Shown one piece after another: positions 10,793 to 20,059 of a stretch of 64,000 nucleotides of DNA; within the stretch, counting starts at the first letter, position 1, and each line of letters starts with the position of its first letter. The notes under the pieces were generated by a model. That model saw nothing but the letters and a program-made list of their open reading frames with translations, was not told the origin of the DNA and did no database searches. A program made the translations under genes and the position numbers. This stretch comes from Devosia oryzisoli (GTDB taxonomy: Bacteria > Pseudomonadota > Alphaproteobacteria > Rhizobiales > Devosiaceae), in assembly GCF_014837245.1 (NCBI RefSeq), contig NZ_JACYFU010000001.1:310001-374000 (forward strand), given 5' to 3'.

Positions 10793-11824
10793 TCAGGCGG
10801 GAAAGGTGACCGAGACGCTGGTACCCGGACCCTGGCCGTAGGTGACCGCGGCGTCCAGACTATGCGCCATGGCGCGCACGATGCGGCTGCCGAGGCCCGT
10901 GCCCTTGGGGACGCCCTCGCCGGACCAGCCGATCCCGTCGTCTTCGACAAGCAGAACGACCGAGGGGCCATCGCGGCGCATGCGGATGCGCACTTCTCCA
11001 GGCTCCTGGCCTTCATAGGCATATTTGAGGGCGTTGGTCACGAGTTCGGTGACGATCACGCCGAGGGACGCCACCTTCTCGGTGGGCAGGGGGAACGGCT
11101 CCACGTCCACCCGGATGACGGCTGTGCTGCCCTCGGCCTGCATGCTGGTTTCCAGCTCGCCGATCAGGCTGTTGAGGTAGTCCGCGATCTGCACGAAGCG
11201 CACGTCATCGGTGGTGTAGAGGTGCCGGTGCACCCCCGCGATGGCGTGGATGCGCGCCTGAGTCTCGCTCAGGGCGCGCTTGCACTCGATATCATCGATT
11301 GCATGCGACTGCAGGCCCACCAGGGAGGCGACCATGGCCAGCGAATTGGCGACGCGGTGATTGACCTCGCCGAGCAGCATTTCCGCCCGCTCGCGCGCTT
11401 CCTGCATCTCGCGCTCGGCCCGCACCTTGGCGCGCGTCAGCCGTACGTGCTCGACGGCATGGTCGATGGCGGTCAAGAGGAGCTCCATGAACTCTTCCGC
11501 GCCGGATTTGGGCACAAAATCGGTGGCGCCGGACTTCAGCGCGTCCACGGCAATGGCGAGATCGGCAGAGCCGGTCACATAGACGACGGCCGGCCGGTCT
11601 TCCAGGTCCTGCATCCCTTTGAGCACGTCGAGCCCCGTGCCCGTGGGCAGGTAGTGGTCGAGCGCGACCACATCGATGCCGCCGGCATGCACAAGGGCCA
11701 GCCCTTCTTCGCCACTGTTGACGTGGCTGAAGGAGAAGCCGCGCCGCTGCATGGCCTTTTCCACAAGGCGAATGAGGCCCTGGTCGTCATCGATGTAAAG
11801 CACATGCGGGGTGCGCGTGGGCAT
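10793..11824 (-). CDS. Receiver domain fused to HisKA_2-type histidine kinase
   Basis: From ATG 11824 the protein has 343 residues. Residues 5-120 are a receiver domain (LYIDDDQ; Asp56 in ALDHYLP; Lys106 in FVPKSG). A short coiled linker leads to the HisKA_2 dimerization domain with His156 in LLGEVNHRVANSLAMVASL. An HATPase domain follows (ELVTNALKYAY, VEDDGIGW, GTGLGSRIV). The kinase can thus receive phosphate at its N-terminus and signal onward. It is the third gene of a minus-strand operon, starting 4 bp after the response regulator stop. HisKA_2/HWE kinases often feed the alphaproteobacterial general stress response, but nothing in this window proves that link. Confidence 0.92.
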   Translation of the reverse strand: MPTRTPHVLYIDDDQGLIRLVEKAMQRRGFSFSHVNSGEEGLALVHAGGIDVVALDHYLPTGTGLDVLKGMQDLEDRPAVVYVTGSADLAIAVDALKSGATDFVPKSGAEEFMELLLTAIDHAVEHVRLTRAKVRAEREMQEARERAEMLLGEVNHRVANSLAMVASLVGLQSHAIDDIECKRALSETQARIHAIAGVHRHLYTTDDVRFVQIADYLNSLIGELETSMQAEGSTAVIRVDVEPFPLPTEKVASLGVIVTELVTNALKYAYEGQEPGEVRIRMRRDGPSVVLLVEDDGIGWSGEGVPKGTGLGSRIVRAMAHSLDAAVTYGQGPGTSVSVTFPA

Positions 11825-11828
11825 CAGG

Positions 11829-12272
11829 TCAATCGGCCTCCGGAACCTGCATGACCGAGAAGAACAGGCCGAGCTGGCGAATGGCGTTGGCAAAGCCATC
11901 GTAGTCGACGGGCTTGGTGATGTAGACGTTGGCGCCGAGGTCGTAGCAACGCTGGATTTCGCGCTGGTCGTCCGTGGTCGTCAGCACCACCACCGGCGAG
12001 CGGCGGGTGTGCTCGTTGCCCTTGACCTTTTCGAGGATATCGATGCCCGTCATGTCGGGCAGGTTGAGGTCCAGGAGGACCAGCAGCTGCCGGCCCTTGT
12101 TGACGAGCCCGGTGCCATCGTCGCCCAGCAGGAAATTGAGCGCGCTGGTGCCGTTGGTGAACGCGAGGATTTCGTTGGCAACGCCTGCACGGCGGATGTT
12201 CTTTTCGATCAGCCGGGCGTGGCCTTCGTCGTCCTCGACCATGATGATCGTTACGGGACGTGCGTCGTTCAT
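11829..12272 (-). CDS. Single-domain response regulator (Rcp1/CheY-like)
   Basis: The 147-residue protein is one receiver domain with no output domain. The acidic pocket is IIMVEDDEGHARL, the phospho-acceptor is Asp68 in LLDLNLPDMTG, the conserved threonine block is VVVLTTTDD, and Lys sits in YITKPVDY. The long insert with GLVNKG between helix 2 and strand 3 is typical of the Rcp1 subgroup that partners phytochrome-like and CHASE3 kinases. Its ATG overlaps the kinase stop by 4 bp (ATGA), so kinase and regulator are coupled. It probably relays phosphate from the CHASE3 kinase to the receiver-kinase downstream. Confidence 0.93.
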   Translation of the reverse strand: MNDARPVTIIMVEDDEGHARLIEKNIRRAGVANEILAFTNGTSALNFLLGDDGTGLVNKGRQLLVLLDLNLPDMTGIDILEKVKGNEHTRRSPVVVLTTTDDQREIQRCYDLGANVYITKPVDYDGFANAIRQLGLFFSVMQVPEAD

Positions 12273-13765
12273 GAGCCAGTGCTCCCGAGATAGCCGCGCA
12301 GGTCGCGCGGCAGGTTGATGATGAAAGTAGTACCCTCGCCCAGTGTCGAGGTCAGGGCCACATCGCCGCCCAAGCTACGCACCATGGTGCGAACATGGGC
12401 AAGGCCGATCCCTTCGCCTGGAGCGCTCTGCGCGCCGGAGCGGCGGAAGAGTTCGAACACGCGCTCGTGGTCGGTGCCGGCAATGCCGCGACCATTGTCC
12501 TCGACCTCGATCACCACGCGGTTGCCGGGCACGTGACGGGCGCGGATGTTTACCCGCAGAGGGCGGCCAGGCTGCTGGTACTTGATGGCATTGTCGAGCA
12601 TGTTGCCCAGAACCTGCTCGATGGACAGCTTGTCCGAGACGATCTTGTTGGCGCGAATGTCGGTCTCGATCGAGCCCTCGTTGTCCGCCACCTGATGGTG
12701 CACCGCATTGGCGGAAGCCTCGACGATTTCGGCGAGGTTGATGGTCTCAGGCTTGAGTTGCCGCCGACCCTCGCGCGAAATCTTGAGGATAGCGTTGATG
12801 AGCCCGTCCATCTTGCGGGTTGCGGCGCGGATGAAGGTTATGGCTTCAGGCAGGTCTTCGGTCGCGGCCAAGCGGGCGTCCTCGAAGGCAGGATCCTGGG
12901 TCTGTTCGGGCTGCGCTTCCATATAGGTGCGCAAAGTGCCCACGCTGGTCTCGAGCTCGCTGGTAAAACCCATGATGTTGACCAGCGGCGCGCGCAGGTC
13001 ATGCGTCACGATATAGGCGAAGCGCTGGATTTCCTCGTTGGCCTTGCCCAATTCGGACGTGCGCTCGCGCACGCGCTCCTCGAGGCCGGTATTGGCTTCT
13101 TCCACGGCCCGGCGCGCCCGCCCCAGTTCCTGCATGTAGCTCAGGACCGCCCAGATCGCGCCCGACACCACTGCGAGGATGACCAGGCCCCCGCCGATGG
13201 AAATCCACCGCAGGGCGCCTACGGTGCTGCGCTGGTTGGCGACGCCGCTGGTCATCCGTTCGTCGACGGCATTGAGCAAGCCGTCGATGAAGGTGCGGAC
13301 GGCCACCATCGCTTCGCGGCCACGGTCGGTGCGAACCTGTTCGACCGCGCCCGCGACGTCGCCCTGCTGCATCATCTGGATTGTCTCGGACAGCTCGGAA
13401 AGCTTGAGCCCGATATTGGTTTCGAGATCAGCAACCGGCTTGGCAGCCTGGGGGTAGGGGGCCAGAACTGCCTTCAACTGCGACAGTGTGTCATCGATCT
13501 GCGGCAGCGTGGCGTTGTAGGGATCGAGGTATTTCTGGTCGTGCGTGATGATGTAGCCGCGCTGGCTCGACTCCAGATCCTGCAACTGGTTGCGCAGATC
13601 GACGGCGACGCGGCGTGCGATGCGCGCCTGCACGACCTCGTCGAAATAAACCTGCGAACGCTCCACGAGCCAGATGTTGGTGCCGACGATCCCGAGGAGC
13701 GCAAGCAGACCCACGAGCAGCAACAGGGCGGTCGCCCTGACGAATGTCCTGCTGGTGATCGGCAT
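12269..13765 (-). CDS. CHASE3-domain membrane histidine kinase
   Basis: Two membrane segments (residues about 11-33 and 187-210) flank a periplasmic CHASE3 sensor (DLRNQLQDLESSQRGYIITH is its hallmark). A coiled coil at 213-245 follows, then a HisKA domain with His255 in YIVTHDLRAPLVNIMGF, and an HATPase domain (NMLDNAIKYQQ, VEDNGRGIAG, GEGIGLAHV). The 498-residue length fits. The ligand of CHASE3 is not known. It is the first gene of the operon and is divergent from rsmH, with a 199-bp gap that must contain both promoters. Confidence 0.94.
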   Translation of the reverse strand: MPITSRTFVRATALLLLVGLLALLGIVGTNIWLVERSQVYFDEVVQARIARRVAVDLRNQLQDLESSQRGYIITHDQKYLDPYNATLPQIDDTLSQLKAVLAPYPQAAKPVADLETNIGLKLSELSETIQMMQQGDVAGAVEQVRTDRGREAMVAVRTFIDGLLNAVDERMTSGVANQRSTVGALRWISIGGGLVILAVVSGAIWAVLSYMQELGRARRAVEEANTGLEERVRERTSELGKANEEIQRFAYIVTHDLRAPLVNIMGFTSELETSVGTLRTYMEAQPEQTQDPAFEDARLAATEDLPEAITFIRAATRKMDGLINAILKISREGRRQLKPETINLAEIVEASANAVHHQVADNEGSIETDIRANKIVSDKLSIEQVLGNMLDNAIKYQQPGRPLRVNIRARHVPGNRVVIEVEDNGRGIAGTDHERVFELFRRSGAQSAPGEGIGLAHVRTMVRSLGGDVALTSTLGEGTTFIINLPRDLRGYLGSTGS

Positions 13766-13964
13766 GAATATCCCCGGTTAAGCCCCGACTCTTCATGGCC
13801 CGAACGACCTGGTTCGGCAATACGTATATGTTAGTCGAAGGGCGTTTATGCCCACGTCGGGGATCGACCGCCACTTTGGCATGGGAAACAAAATGTTAAG
13901 CGTCGCCGTGCAAGATCGGCGCGAGTCGATGTAGCCGGCGCGCCGGGGTGGAGTAGTAGTCGAG

Positions 13965-14966
13965 ATGGGCAAGCGTTCCATGCCCGAAGCCGAGCAGCCG
14001 CAGGGCCCGCATGTACCGGTCCTGCTGGCAGAGGTGCTCGCTGCCGTCTCGCCCGGTCCGCACGTCCGCATTCTGGACGGGACCTTTGGTGCGGGGGGCT
14101 ATTCGCGCGCTTTCCTCGAAGCCGGCGCTCACGTTATCGCTCTCGATCGCGATCCTTCCGTGCTGCCGCATGTCGAGGCCCTGGTCGGGGATTTCCCGGA
14201 TCGCTTCATCTTCGTGCCGGGCACGTTCTCGGCTCTCGATGTCCTGGCCCAGCCTCATGCTCCCATCGACGCTGTCGTGCTCGATATCGGGGTGTCGTCG
14301 ATGCAGCTCGATGAGGCCGATCGCGGCTTTTCGTTCATGCGCGAAGGTCCGCTGGACATGCGCATGAGCCGGGAAGGGCCAAGCGCCGCGGACCTCGTCA
14401 ACCAGCTCGACGCCGAACCGCTCGCGAACCTGCTGTACGCCTATGGCGAAGAGCGCAAGTCGCGGCGCATCGCCCAGTTCATCGTGGCCGCCCGCGCGGA
14501 TGCGCCGATCGAGACCACGGTGCAGCTGGCGCGCATCATCGAGAAGGCCATTGGCCGAAAGCCCGGTGATGCCCACCCGGCGACGCGCTCCTTCCAGGCT
14601 CTGCGGATTGCCGTCAACGCAGAGTTCGACCAGCTGGTCGAGGGGCTCTTTGCCGCCGAACGGTTGCTCGACGAGGGTGGCCGGCTCGCCGTCGTCAGCT
14701 TTCATTCCCTCGAAGACCGCATCGTCAAGCGCTTCTTCGATCCGGCCAAGGGCGGCCCGGCCCAGTCGCGGCACCTGCCGCAGGCGGAAATCCGGCCGCT
14801 GCCTTGGACCTCCGTCGCCAAGGCCGTCAAAGCCGGGCCTGAGGAACTGGCGCGCAATCCACGGTCGCGCTCCGCGGTGCTGCGCTGCGGCACACGCAGC
14901 GACGCACCTGCGCGCCCGCTGACCTATGAAGGCCTGGGCGTGCCGCGCATCGGGAGCGCCGCATGA
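13965..14966 (+). CDS. rsmH: 16S rRNA m4C1402 methyltransferase
   Basis: RsmH (MraW) methylates N4 of C1402 in 16S rRNA with SAM. The motif DGTFGAGGYSRAFLEAG binds SAM. IDAVVLDIGVSSMQLDEADRGFSF (here seen as VVLDIGVSSMQLD and ADRGFSFM) and ATRSFQALRIAVN are family hallmarks. ATG 13965 gives 333 aa. It opens the dcw operon and overlaps ftsL by 4 bp. The mraZ gene that normally precedes rsmH is missing: the next gene upstream is the divergent kinase. Confidence 0.97.
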   Translation: MGKRSMPEAEQPQGPHVPVLLAEVLAAVSPGPHVRILDGTFGAGGYSRAFLEAGAHVIALDRDPSVLPHVEALVGDFPDRFIFVPGTFSALDVLAQPHAPIDAVVLDIGVSSMQLDEADRGFSFMREGPLDMRMSREGPSAADLVNQLDAEPLANLLYAYGEERKSRRIAQFIVAARADAPIETTVQLARIIEKAIGRKPGDAHPATRSFQALRIAVNAEFDQLVEGLFAAERLLDEGGRLAVVSFHSLEDRIVKRFFDPAKGGPAQSRHLPQAEIRPLPWTSVAKAVKAGPEELARNPRSRSAVLRCGTRSDAPARPLTYEGLGVPRIGSAA

Positions 14967-15346
14967 TTCGCAGCCTCAACATCCTCCTGATCTTCACCAG
15001 CGTCGCCATGCTGGCAGGCGTCTACGCCATAAAGTTCTCCATCGAGGGCACGGCGAGCGAGCGCACGGCGCTGACCGAGCAGATCAGCGACCAGGAGGCC
15101 CAGCTGTCGCTGCTGAAGGCCGACTGGGCCGTGCTGAACCAGCCCGGCTATATCGACCCCATCATCAAGCGGCACCAGGAAGAGCTCGGCGTTGTCCCGG
15201 TCAAGCAGGAGCAGTTCGGCTCGTTTGCGGACCTGCCGATGCGCCCGGCCAAGCCGGACACGGCCGCCATGGATGCCCTGTTCCAGGCCATCGACGAAGG
15301 TGTCGATCCCATCGACGCAATCCTCGAACTCGAAGGAATTGAATGA
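14963..15346 (+). CDS. ftsL: Cell division protein FtsL
   Basis: FtsL is a short bitopic membrane protein of the divisome that forms a coiled coil with FtsB and helps activate FtsWI. The 127-residue product has a membrane segment at residues 5-24 (LNILLIFTSVAMLAGVYAIK) and a heptad-like stretch after it (LTEQISDQEAQLSLLKADWA). Sequence identity in this family is low; position between rsmH and ftsI, with 4-bp overlaps on both sides, is the main support. Confidence 0.92.
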   Translation: MIRSLNILLIFTSVAMLAGVYAIKFSIEGTASERTALTEQISDQEAQLSLLKADWAVLNQPGYIDPIIKRHQEELGVVPVKQEQFGSFADLPMRPAKPDTAAMDALFQAIDEGVDPIDAILELEGIE

Positions 15347-17055
15347 TGGCAGTGACCGCTGAGCCACTTGCCCAACCCATTGCGCTCGACGGCACGCGCA
15401 AGCAGCGTGGCAACCTGACCCGGGCGCGCATCCGCTGGATGGTGCTGGCCGTCGTTCTCGGCTTCGCCGTCGTTGGCGGCCGTCTCGTGCAATTGGGCAT
15501 GGTGGTGCAGGACGACACCATCGAAGGGCAGACGCGCGATGCGATTACCGCCTCGCGGCCGCCCATCCTCGATCGCAACGGTCTCGAAATGGCCGTCGAT
15601 ATCCGCGTCCCCTCGCTCTATGCCGAGCCGCGCCGGATCATCGATGTCAACGAGGCGGTCCGCAAGCTGCGCACCGTGCTGCCTGAGCTCGATGAAAAGT
15701 GGCTCAAGGACAGGCTGACGGGCGACCAGGGTTTTGTCTGGGTGCAGCGCGAGCTGACGCCGGCCATCCAGGACGCCGTCATGCGGCTGGGCATTCCCGG
15801 CATCGACTTCATCACCGAGTCCAAGCGCTTCTATCCCGGCATGTCCGAGGCTTCTCATATCCTCGGTTCGACCAATGTCGACAACCAGGGCATTGCCGGC
15901 ATCGAGCGCCATATGGACCGTGAGTCCGTCGCGCTGCTGCAGAACCTTGGTCTGGCGCGTGGCAATGCGCTCACTCCGGTGGAACTGAGCGTGGACATGC
16001 GCGTGCAACATATCATGCACGAGCAGCTGGTCGATGCGATGACGCGGTACCAGGCCATCGCTGCCGCGGGCGCCATGATGGACATCTACACCGGCGAGAT
16101 CATCGGGCTCGTCTCCATCCCCGATTTCAACCCGAACGAGCCGGCCAGCGCCCTGGTCAAGGATACCTTCAACCGCATCACCTCCGGCATTTTCGAGCCC
16201 GGGTCGACCTTCAAGACCGTGACCATCGCCGGCGCGCTCGACGCCGGTACGGCCTCGATGAGCGATACGTTCGATGCGCGCTACGGGGTCCGCTTCGGCC
16301 GCTACACCATCGACGACTTCCACGGCAAACACCGCATCCTGAGCCTGCCCGAGGTCTACAAGTACTCCTCGAACATCGGCACGATCCGCATCATGCAGAC
16401 CATGGGCAAGGAGGCCTTCCGCGCCTTCCTCACCCGCATGCACTTCGACAAGCGCATGGAATTCGAGCTGCCCGAAATGCGGGTGCCGACCGTGCCCAAA
16501 GAGTTCTCGGAAGTCTCAGCGGCCACCGCCTCATTCGGCCATGGTCTTTCGGTCTCGCCGCTGCACCTGCTCGCGGCCTATGCCGCGTTCACCAATGGCG
16601 GCAACTATATCGAGCCGACGCTCTACAAGCGCGACGTTGCGGACGCAGAAAAGCTCTACGAGCGTGTCATTCAGCCCCAGACCAGCATGGCCATCCGTTC
16701 CCTCATGCGCCTTAATGCGCTCGAAGGGTCGGGCTCGCAGATGGACAAGGAAGCACTGGGTTATCGCGTCGGCGGCAAGACGGGCACCGCCGAAAAGGTG
16801 ATCAATGGCCGCTACTCGAACAACAAGAACACCAACTTCTTCGCCTCCGCGTTTCCGCTCGATAATCCGCGCTATGCCATGGTCATCGTGGTGGACGAGC
16901 CGCAGCCGGAAAACGCACAATCGGGCGAAACGGCCGGTTGGAACGCCGGCATGGTGACCGGCCGCATCGTGCAGCGTGTCGCGCCCATGCTCGGCATCGC
17001 GCCTGACTTCAGCGAGGCGCTCGACGAGCAAATCGTGCCACAAGCCATCCGCTAG
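15343..17055 (+). CDS. ftsI: Division-specific peptidoglycan transpeptidase (PBP3)
   Basis: FtsI is the septal class B penicillin-binding protein that cross-links new peptidoglycan with FtsW. After a cytoplasmic tail, a membrane anchor lies at residues 30-50 (WMVLAVVLGFAVVGGRLVQL). The dimerization domain follows (RDAITASRPPILDRNG). The transpeptidase motifs are complete: Ser288-x-x-Lys291 in EPGSTFKT, SSN in YKYSSNIGT, and KTG in GGKTGTAEK. ATG at 15343 or 15346 are both possible. The 570-residue length is normal. Confidence 0.97.
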   Translation: MMAVTAEPLAQPIALDGTRKQRGNLTRARIRWMVLAVVLGFAVVGGRLVQLGMVVQDDTIEGQTRDAITASRPPILDRNGLEMAVDIRVPSLYAEPRRIIDVNEAVRKLRTVLPELDEKWLKDRLTGDQGFVWVQRELTPAIQDAVMRLGIPGIDFITESKRFYPGMSEASHILGSTNVDNQGIAGIERHMDRESVALLQNLGLARGNALTPVELSVDMRVQHIMHEQLVDAMTRYQAIAAAGAMMDIYTGEIIGLVSIPDFNPNEPASALVKDTFNRITSGIFEPGSTFKTVTIAGALDAGTASMSDTFDARYGVRFGRYTIDDFHGKHRILSLPEVYKYSSNIGTIRIMQTMGKEAFRAFLTRMHFDKRMEFELPEMRVPTVPKEFSEVSAATASFGHGLSVSPLHLLAAYAAFTNGGNYIEPTLYKRDVADAEKLYERVIQPQTSMAIRSLMRLNALEGSGSQMDKEALGYRVGGKTGTAEKVINGRYSNNKNTNFFASAFPLDNPRYAMVIVVDEPQPENAQSGETAGWNAGMVTGRIVQRVAPMLGIAPDFSEALDEQIVPQAIR

Positions 17056-17076
17056 ATCGATCCAGAAGGGTTTGTC

Positions 17077-18519
17077 GTGTCTATCAGCGTAACACAATTG
17101 CTCGAAGGTTCCGGCGCCCGCCCCAAAAAGGGGCTCGGGGCGGTCTTCGGGCTCAATTCCGACAGCCGCCGCATCGAGCCCGGCGACGTGTTCTTTGCCC
17201 TGCCGGGCAACAAGGTGCACGGCAACCAGTTCGTCGGCGACGCCGTCGAACGGGGTGCTCTGGCCGTCGTGACCGATATTGCCCCGCCGGGGGACCCGGG
17301 CGTGCCGGTCATCGTGGTCAAGGATGTGCGCGCCGCCTATGCCCGCGCAGCCTCCCGCGTTTTCGAGCCGCAGCCGGAAATCTGCGTCGCCGTTACCGGC
17401 ACCAACGGCAAGACGTCAGTGGCCTCCTTCGTGCGGCAGATCTGGGATCATGCCGGCATCCCCGGCGCCAGCATCGGCACGCTGGGTATCGAAACCTCCA
17501 GGCGCCGCATCGAAGGCGCGCTGACGACACCGGATTCGCGCACGCTGCATCAGGCCATGCGGGCTCTCAAGGCGCAGGGGGTGGACCATGTCGCCCTCGA
17601 AGCCTCCAGCCACGGACTGGACCAGCGGCGGCTCGACGGCATGCATTTCGAAGCCGTGGCATTCACCAATCTCAGCCGCGACCACCTCGACTACCATGCC
17701 GACATGGATGACTATCGCAACGCCAAGCTGCGGCTGTTCACCGATCTTCTCGTCGATGGCGGCGCGGCCATCGTCAATGTCGACGATCCCGAGCACGAGC
17801 AGTTCATGTTTGCCGCACTGTCGGCCAGCGCCACGCTGCTGACCGTCGGGCGGGAAGGGGCCTATATCGAAATCCTCTCGATCAGGCCCGAAGGCTATGG
17901 CCAGCGCGTCGAGGTGCGGCATATCGGGGAGAAGGTGAGCTTTCATCTCAAAATCCCCGGCGAGTTCCAGGTTTCCAATGCGCTGGTCGCCGCTGCCCTC
18001 GCCATGTCCTCTGGTGTCGACAAGGCCGACGCTTTTGGTGCGCTGCCCGAACTGGTGGGCGCGCGCGGGCGGCTGGAACTGGTGGCCGAACACAATGGCG
18101 CGGCGATCTTCGTGGACTATTCGCACAAGCCCGAAGCGCTGCGCACGGCGCTCGCCACGCTACGCCCCTACGTGACGAACAAACTCACCGTGGTCTTCGG
18201 CTGTGGTGGCGACCGCGACAAGGGCAAGCGCCCGCAGATGGGTGAAATCGCCAGCGAGCTGGCCGATGACGTGATCGTGACCGACGACAATCCCCGCACC
18301 GAAGACGCGGCCACCATTCGCGCCGAGGTTCTGGCCGGTGCCAAAAGCGCCCGAGAGATTGCCGATCGGCGCGCGGCCATCATCGAAGCGGTCGAAGCCC
18401 TCAAGCCCGGCGATGTGCTGCTGGTCGCGGGCAAGGGCCACGAAACCTACCAGATCATCGGCACCACCAAGCACCACTTCTCCGACCATGAGGAAGTGCT
18501 CGCAGCCATCAAGGGCTGA
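17077..18519 (+). CDS. murE: UDP-MurNAc-tripeptide synthetase, meso-diaminopimelate-adding
   Basis: MurE adds the third amino acid to UDP-MurNAc-L-Ala-D-Glu with ATP. The P-loop is VAVTGTNGKTSVASF. The carbamylated-lysine region and FTNLSRDHLDYHADMDDY are present. TDDNPRTED contains the DNPR motif that selects meso-diaminopimelate rather than lysine, as expected in a Gram-negative. The start is GTG 17077, with AGAAGGG about 9 nt upstream; 480 aa. Unlike most neighbours, it is separated from the next gene by 120 bp holding a structured element. Confidence 0.96.
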   Translation: MSISVTQLLEGSGARPKKGLGAVFGLNSDSRRIEPGDVFFALPGNKVHGNQFVGDAVERGALAVVTDIAPPGDPGVPVIVVKDVRAAYARAASRVFEPQPEICVAVTGTNGKTSVASFVRQIWDHAGIPGASIGTLGIETSRRRIEGALTTPDSRTLHQAMRALKAQGVDHVALEASSHGLDQRRLDGMHFEAVAFTNLSRDHLDYHADMDDYRNAKLRLFTDLLVDGGAAIVNVDDPEHEQFMFAALSASATLLTVGREGAYIEILSIRPEGYGQRVEVRHIGEKVSFHLKIPGEFQVSNALVAAALAMSSGVDKADAFGALPELVGARGRLELVAEHNGAAIFVDYSHKPEALRTALATLRPYVTNKLTVVFGCGGDRDKGKRPQMGEIASELADDVIVTDDNPRTEDAATIRAEVLAGAKSAREIADRRAAIIEAVEALKPGDVLLVAGKGHETYQIIGTTKHHFSDHEEVLAAIKG

Positions 18520-18548
18520 CCGGAGAAGCGCATTCTTCTTGGCGCCAC

Positions 18549-18617
18549 GAGGGTGGTGGAACCTCTACGCGAATGCGTGTAGACGAACCCCACCCTGTCC
18601 TCCCCTAGGAGGCGGCA
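18549..18617. repeat. Structured intergenic element between murE and murF
   Basis: AGGGTGG (18550-18556) can pair with CCACCCT (18590-18596) around an inner stem TCTAC/GTAGA (18564-18568 and 18579-18583) capped by GCGAATGC. A second small hairpin CCTCC-CCTA-GGAGG spans 18600-18613. The nested palindromic build and its place in a gap resemble the short mobile intergenic repeats of Rhizobiales genomes. No second copy is visible in this window, so repeat status is unproven. It could instead be an RNA processing or folding element inside the operon transcript. Confidence 0.5.
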
Positions 18618-18639
18618 GAGCGAGCTTGCGGCGGCCCCG

Positions 18640-20034
18640 ATGACCCAACCCCTCTACACCCTCGACGCTGTTCTTGCGGCCACGCAAGGCCACGCCGAGA
18701 CCATCGATGCTAAGGCAATCGGTTCGATCTCCATCGACTCGCGCGAGCTGGGGCAGGACGCGCTCTTTGTCGCCATCAAGGGTGACCGGTTCGACGGACA
18801 CGACTTCGTCGACACGGCGCTCGCCAATGGTGCCGTCGCGGCGCTGGTGAGCGAGGGGCGCAGCAGCGGCCCCGGCCGCATCGTCGTCCCGGATGCCCTG
18901 GAAGGCCTTTGCGATCTGGCGCGTTTCGCGCGAAAACGCAGCCGGGGCTTTATCGTCGGCGTCACCGGCAGCGTGGGCAAGACGACCACCAAGGAAGCGC
19001 TGCGGCTGGTCTTCGAGGCCGCCGGCAAGACGCATGCCTCCATCAAGAGCTTCAATAATCACTGGGGCGTGCCGCTGATGCTGGCCCGCATGCCCGAGGA
19101 TACGCAGTTCGGAGTGTTCGAGATGGGCATGAACGCACCCGACGAAATCCGGCCGCTGAGCAAGCTGGTCCGGCCGCACGTGGCGCTCATCACCGCCATC
19201 GCGCCGGCGCATCTGGAACGCCTCGGCAGCCTTGAAGCCATCGCCTACGCGAAGGCGGAGATTTTCGAGGGGCTCGAGCCGGGCGGCATCGCCGTCCTCA
19301 ATGCCGACCATCCGCAGATCGATATCCTGCGTGAAGCGGCTGCCGCGGCCGGCGTGCGCACCGTCATCACCTATGGCTATGCACGCGGCGTGGACTGGCA
19401 GATCACCGATTTCCAGAACGCGGCCGATCGCAGCTTCGCCACGCTGGTCCATGGCGAGGACCGTCACGCGTTGGCCCTGGGCGTGGCTGGCCGCCACATG
19501 GTCGCCAATGCCGCCGCCGCCTTCATCGTGGCGCAGTTGGCGGGCGTCGAGGCGGCGACCGCCTTGCGCGCGCTGGCCTCCTTCGGCGCGCAGCCGGGCA
19601 GGGGGCAGCGCCTCTCGCTCGGGCCGGCGGAGACCCCGCTGCTGGTGATCGACGAGAGCTACAACGCCAACACGGCCTCCATGGCGGCGGCACTTTCGGT
19701 TTTCTCGGAAATCACGCCGGCGGGCCGCAAGGTGCTGGTGCTGGGCGACATGCTGGAACTGGGCGAAGCCTCGAAGCACATGCACGCCAGCCTTGCCGAG
19801 GCCGTGCAGGCCACCGGCGCGGATGCCGTGTTCCTGGTCGGCCCGGACATGACAGCGCTCGCCGAGGCACTGACCGGAGCCATGCCGGTATCGCATTTTG
19901 CCCATGCCGAAGATGTCGTGCAGCCGCTCGTGGACGCGCTTGCTTATGGCGACGCAGTTATGATCAAAGGGTCCAACGGCGTGGGACTGGCGCGTGTCGT
20001 GGATGCCATCCGTAGCCGGTTCGACCAGAACTGA
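18640..20034 (+). CDS. murF: UDP-MurNAc-tripeptide--D-Ala-D-Ala ligase
   Basis: MurF adds the D-Ala-D-Ala dipeptide made by Ddl, completing the UDP-MurNAc-pentapeptide. The P-loop is [15 protein letters not shown]. Family blocks [15 protein letters not shown] and [11 protein letters not shown] follow, and [17 protein letters not shown] marks the C-terminal domain. ATG 18640 gives 464 aa. It lies after the structured intergenic element and 25 bp before mraY. Confidence 0.97.
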   Translation: MTQPLYTLDAVLAATQGHAETIDAKAIGSISIDSRELGQDALFVAIKGDRFDGHDFVDTALANGAVAALVSEGRSSGPGRIVVPDALEGLCDLARFARKRSRGFIVGVTGSVGKTTTKEALRLVFEAAGKTHASIKSFNNHWGVPLMLARMPEDTQFGVFEMGMNAPDEIRPLSKLVRPHVALITAIAPAHLERLGSLEAIAYAKAEIFEGLEPGGIAVLNADHPQIDILREAAAAAGVRTVITYGYARGVDWQITDFQNAADRSFATLVHGEDRHALALGVAGRHMVANAAAAFIVAQLAGVEAATALRALASFGAQPGRGQRLSLGPAETPLLVIDESYNANTASMAAALSVFSEITPAGRKVLVLGDMLELGEASKHMHASLAEAVQATGADAVFLVGPDMTALAEALTGAMPVSHFAHAEDVVQPLVDALAYGDAVMIKGSNGVGLARVVDAIRSRFDQN

Positions 20035-20059
20035 TAGCCAGTCAGGACAGCGGACAGCG

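Noticed and set aside
12395..13834. Open plus-strand frame of 479 codons opposite the CHASE3 kinase
   Set aside because: Antisense shadow; the minus strand shows all histidine kinase boxes.
13766..13964. Search for MraZ-type TGGG repeats or a general-stress (EcfG) promoter between the kinase operon and rsmH
   Set aside because: I saw no convincing repeated TGGG boxes and no GGAAC-N16-17-CGTT element; a single TGGG-like match is not enough.
18520..18639. A small protein gene between murE and murF
   Set aside because: No frame with an RBS and protein-like sequence; the nested inverted repeats explain the stretch better.
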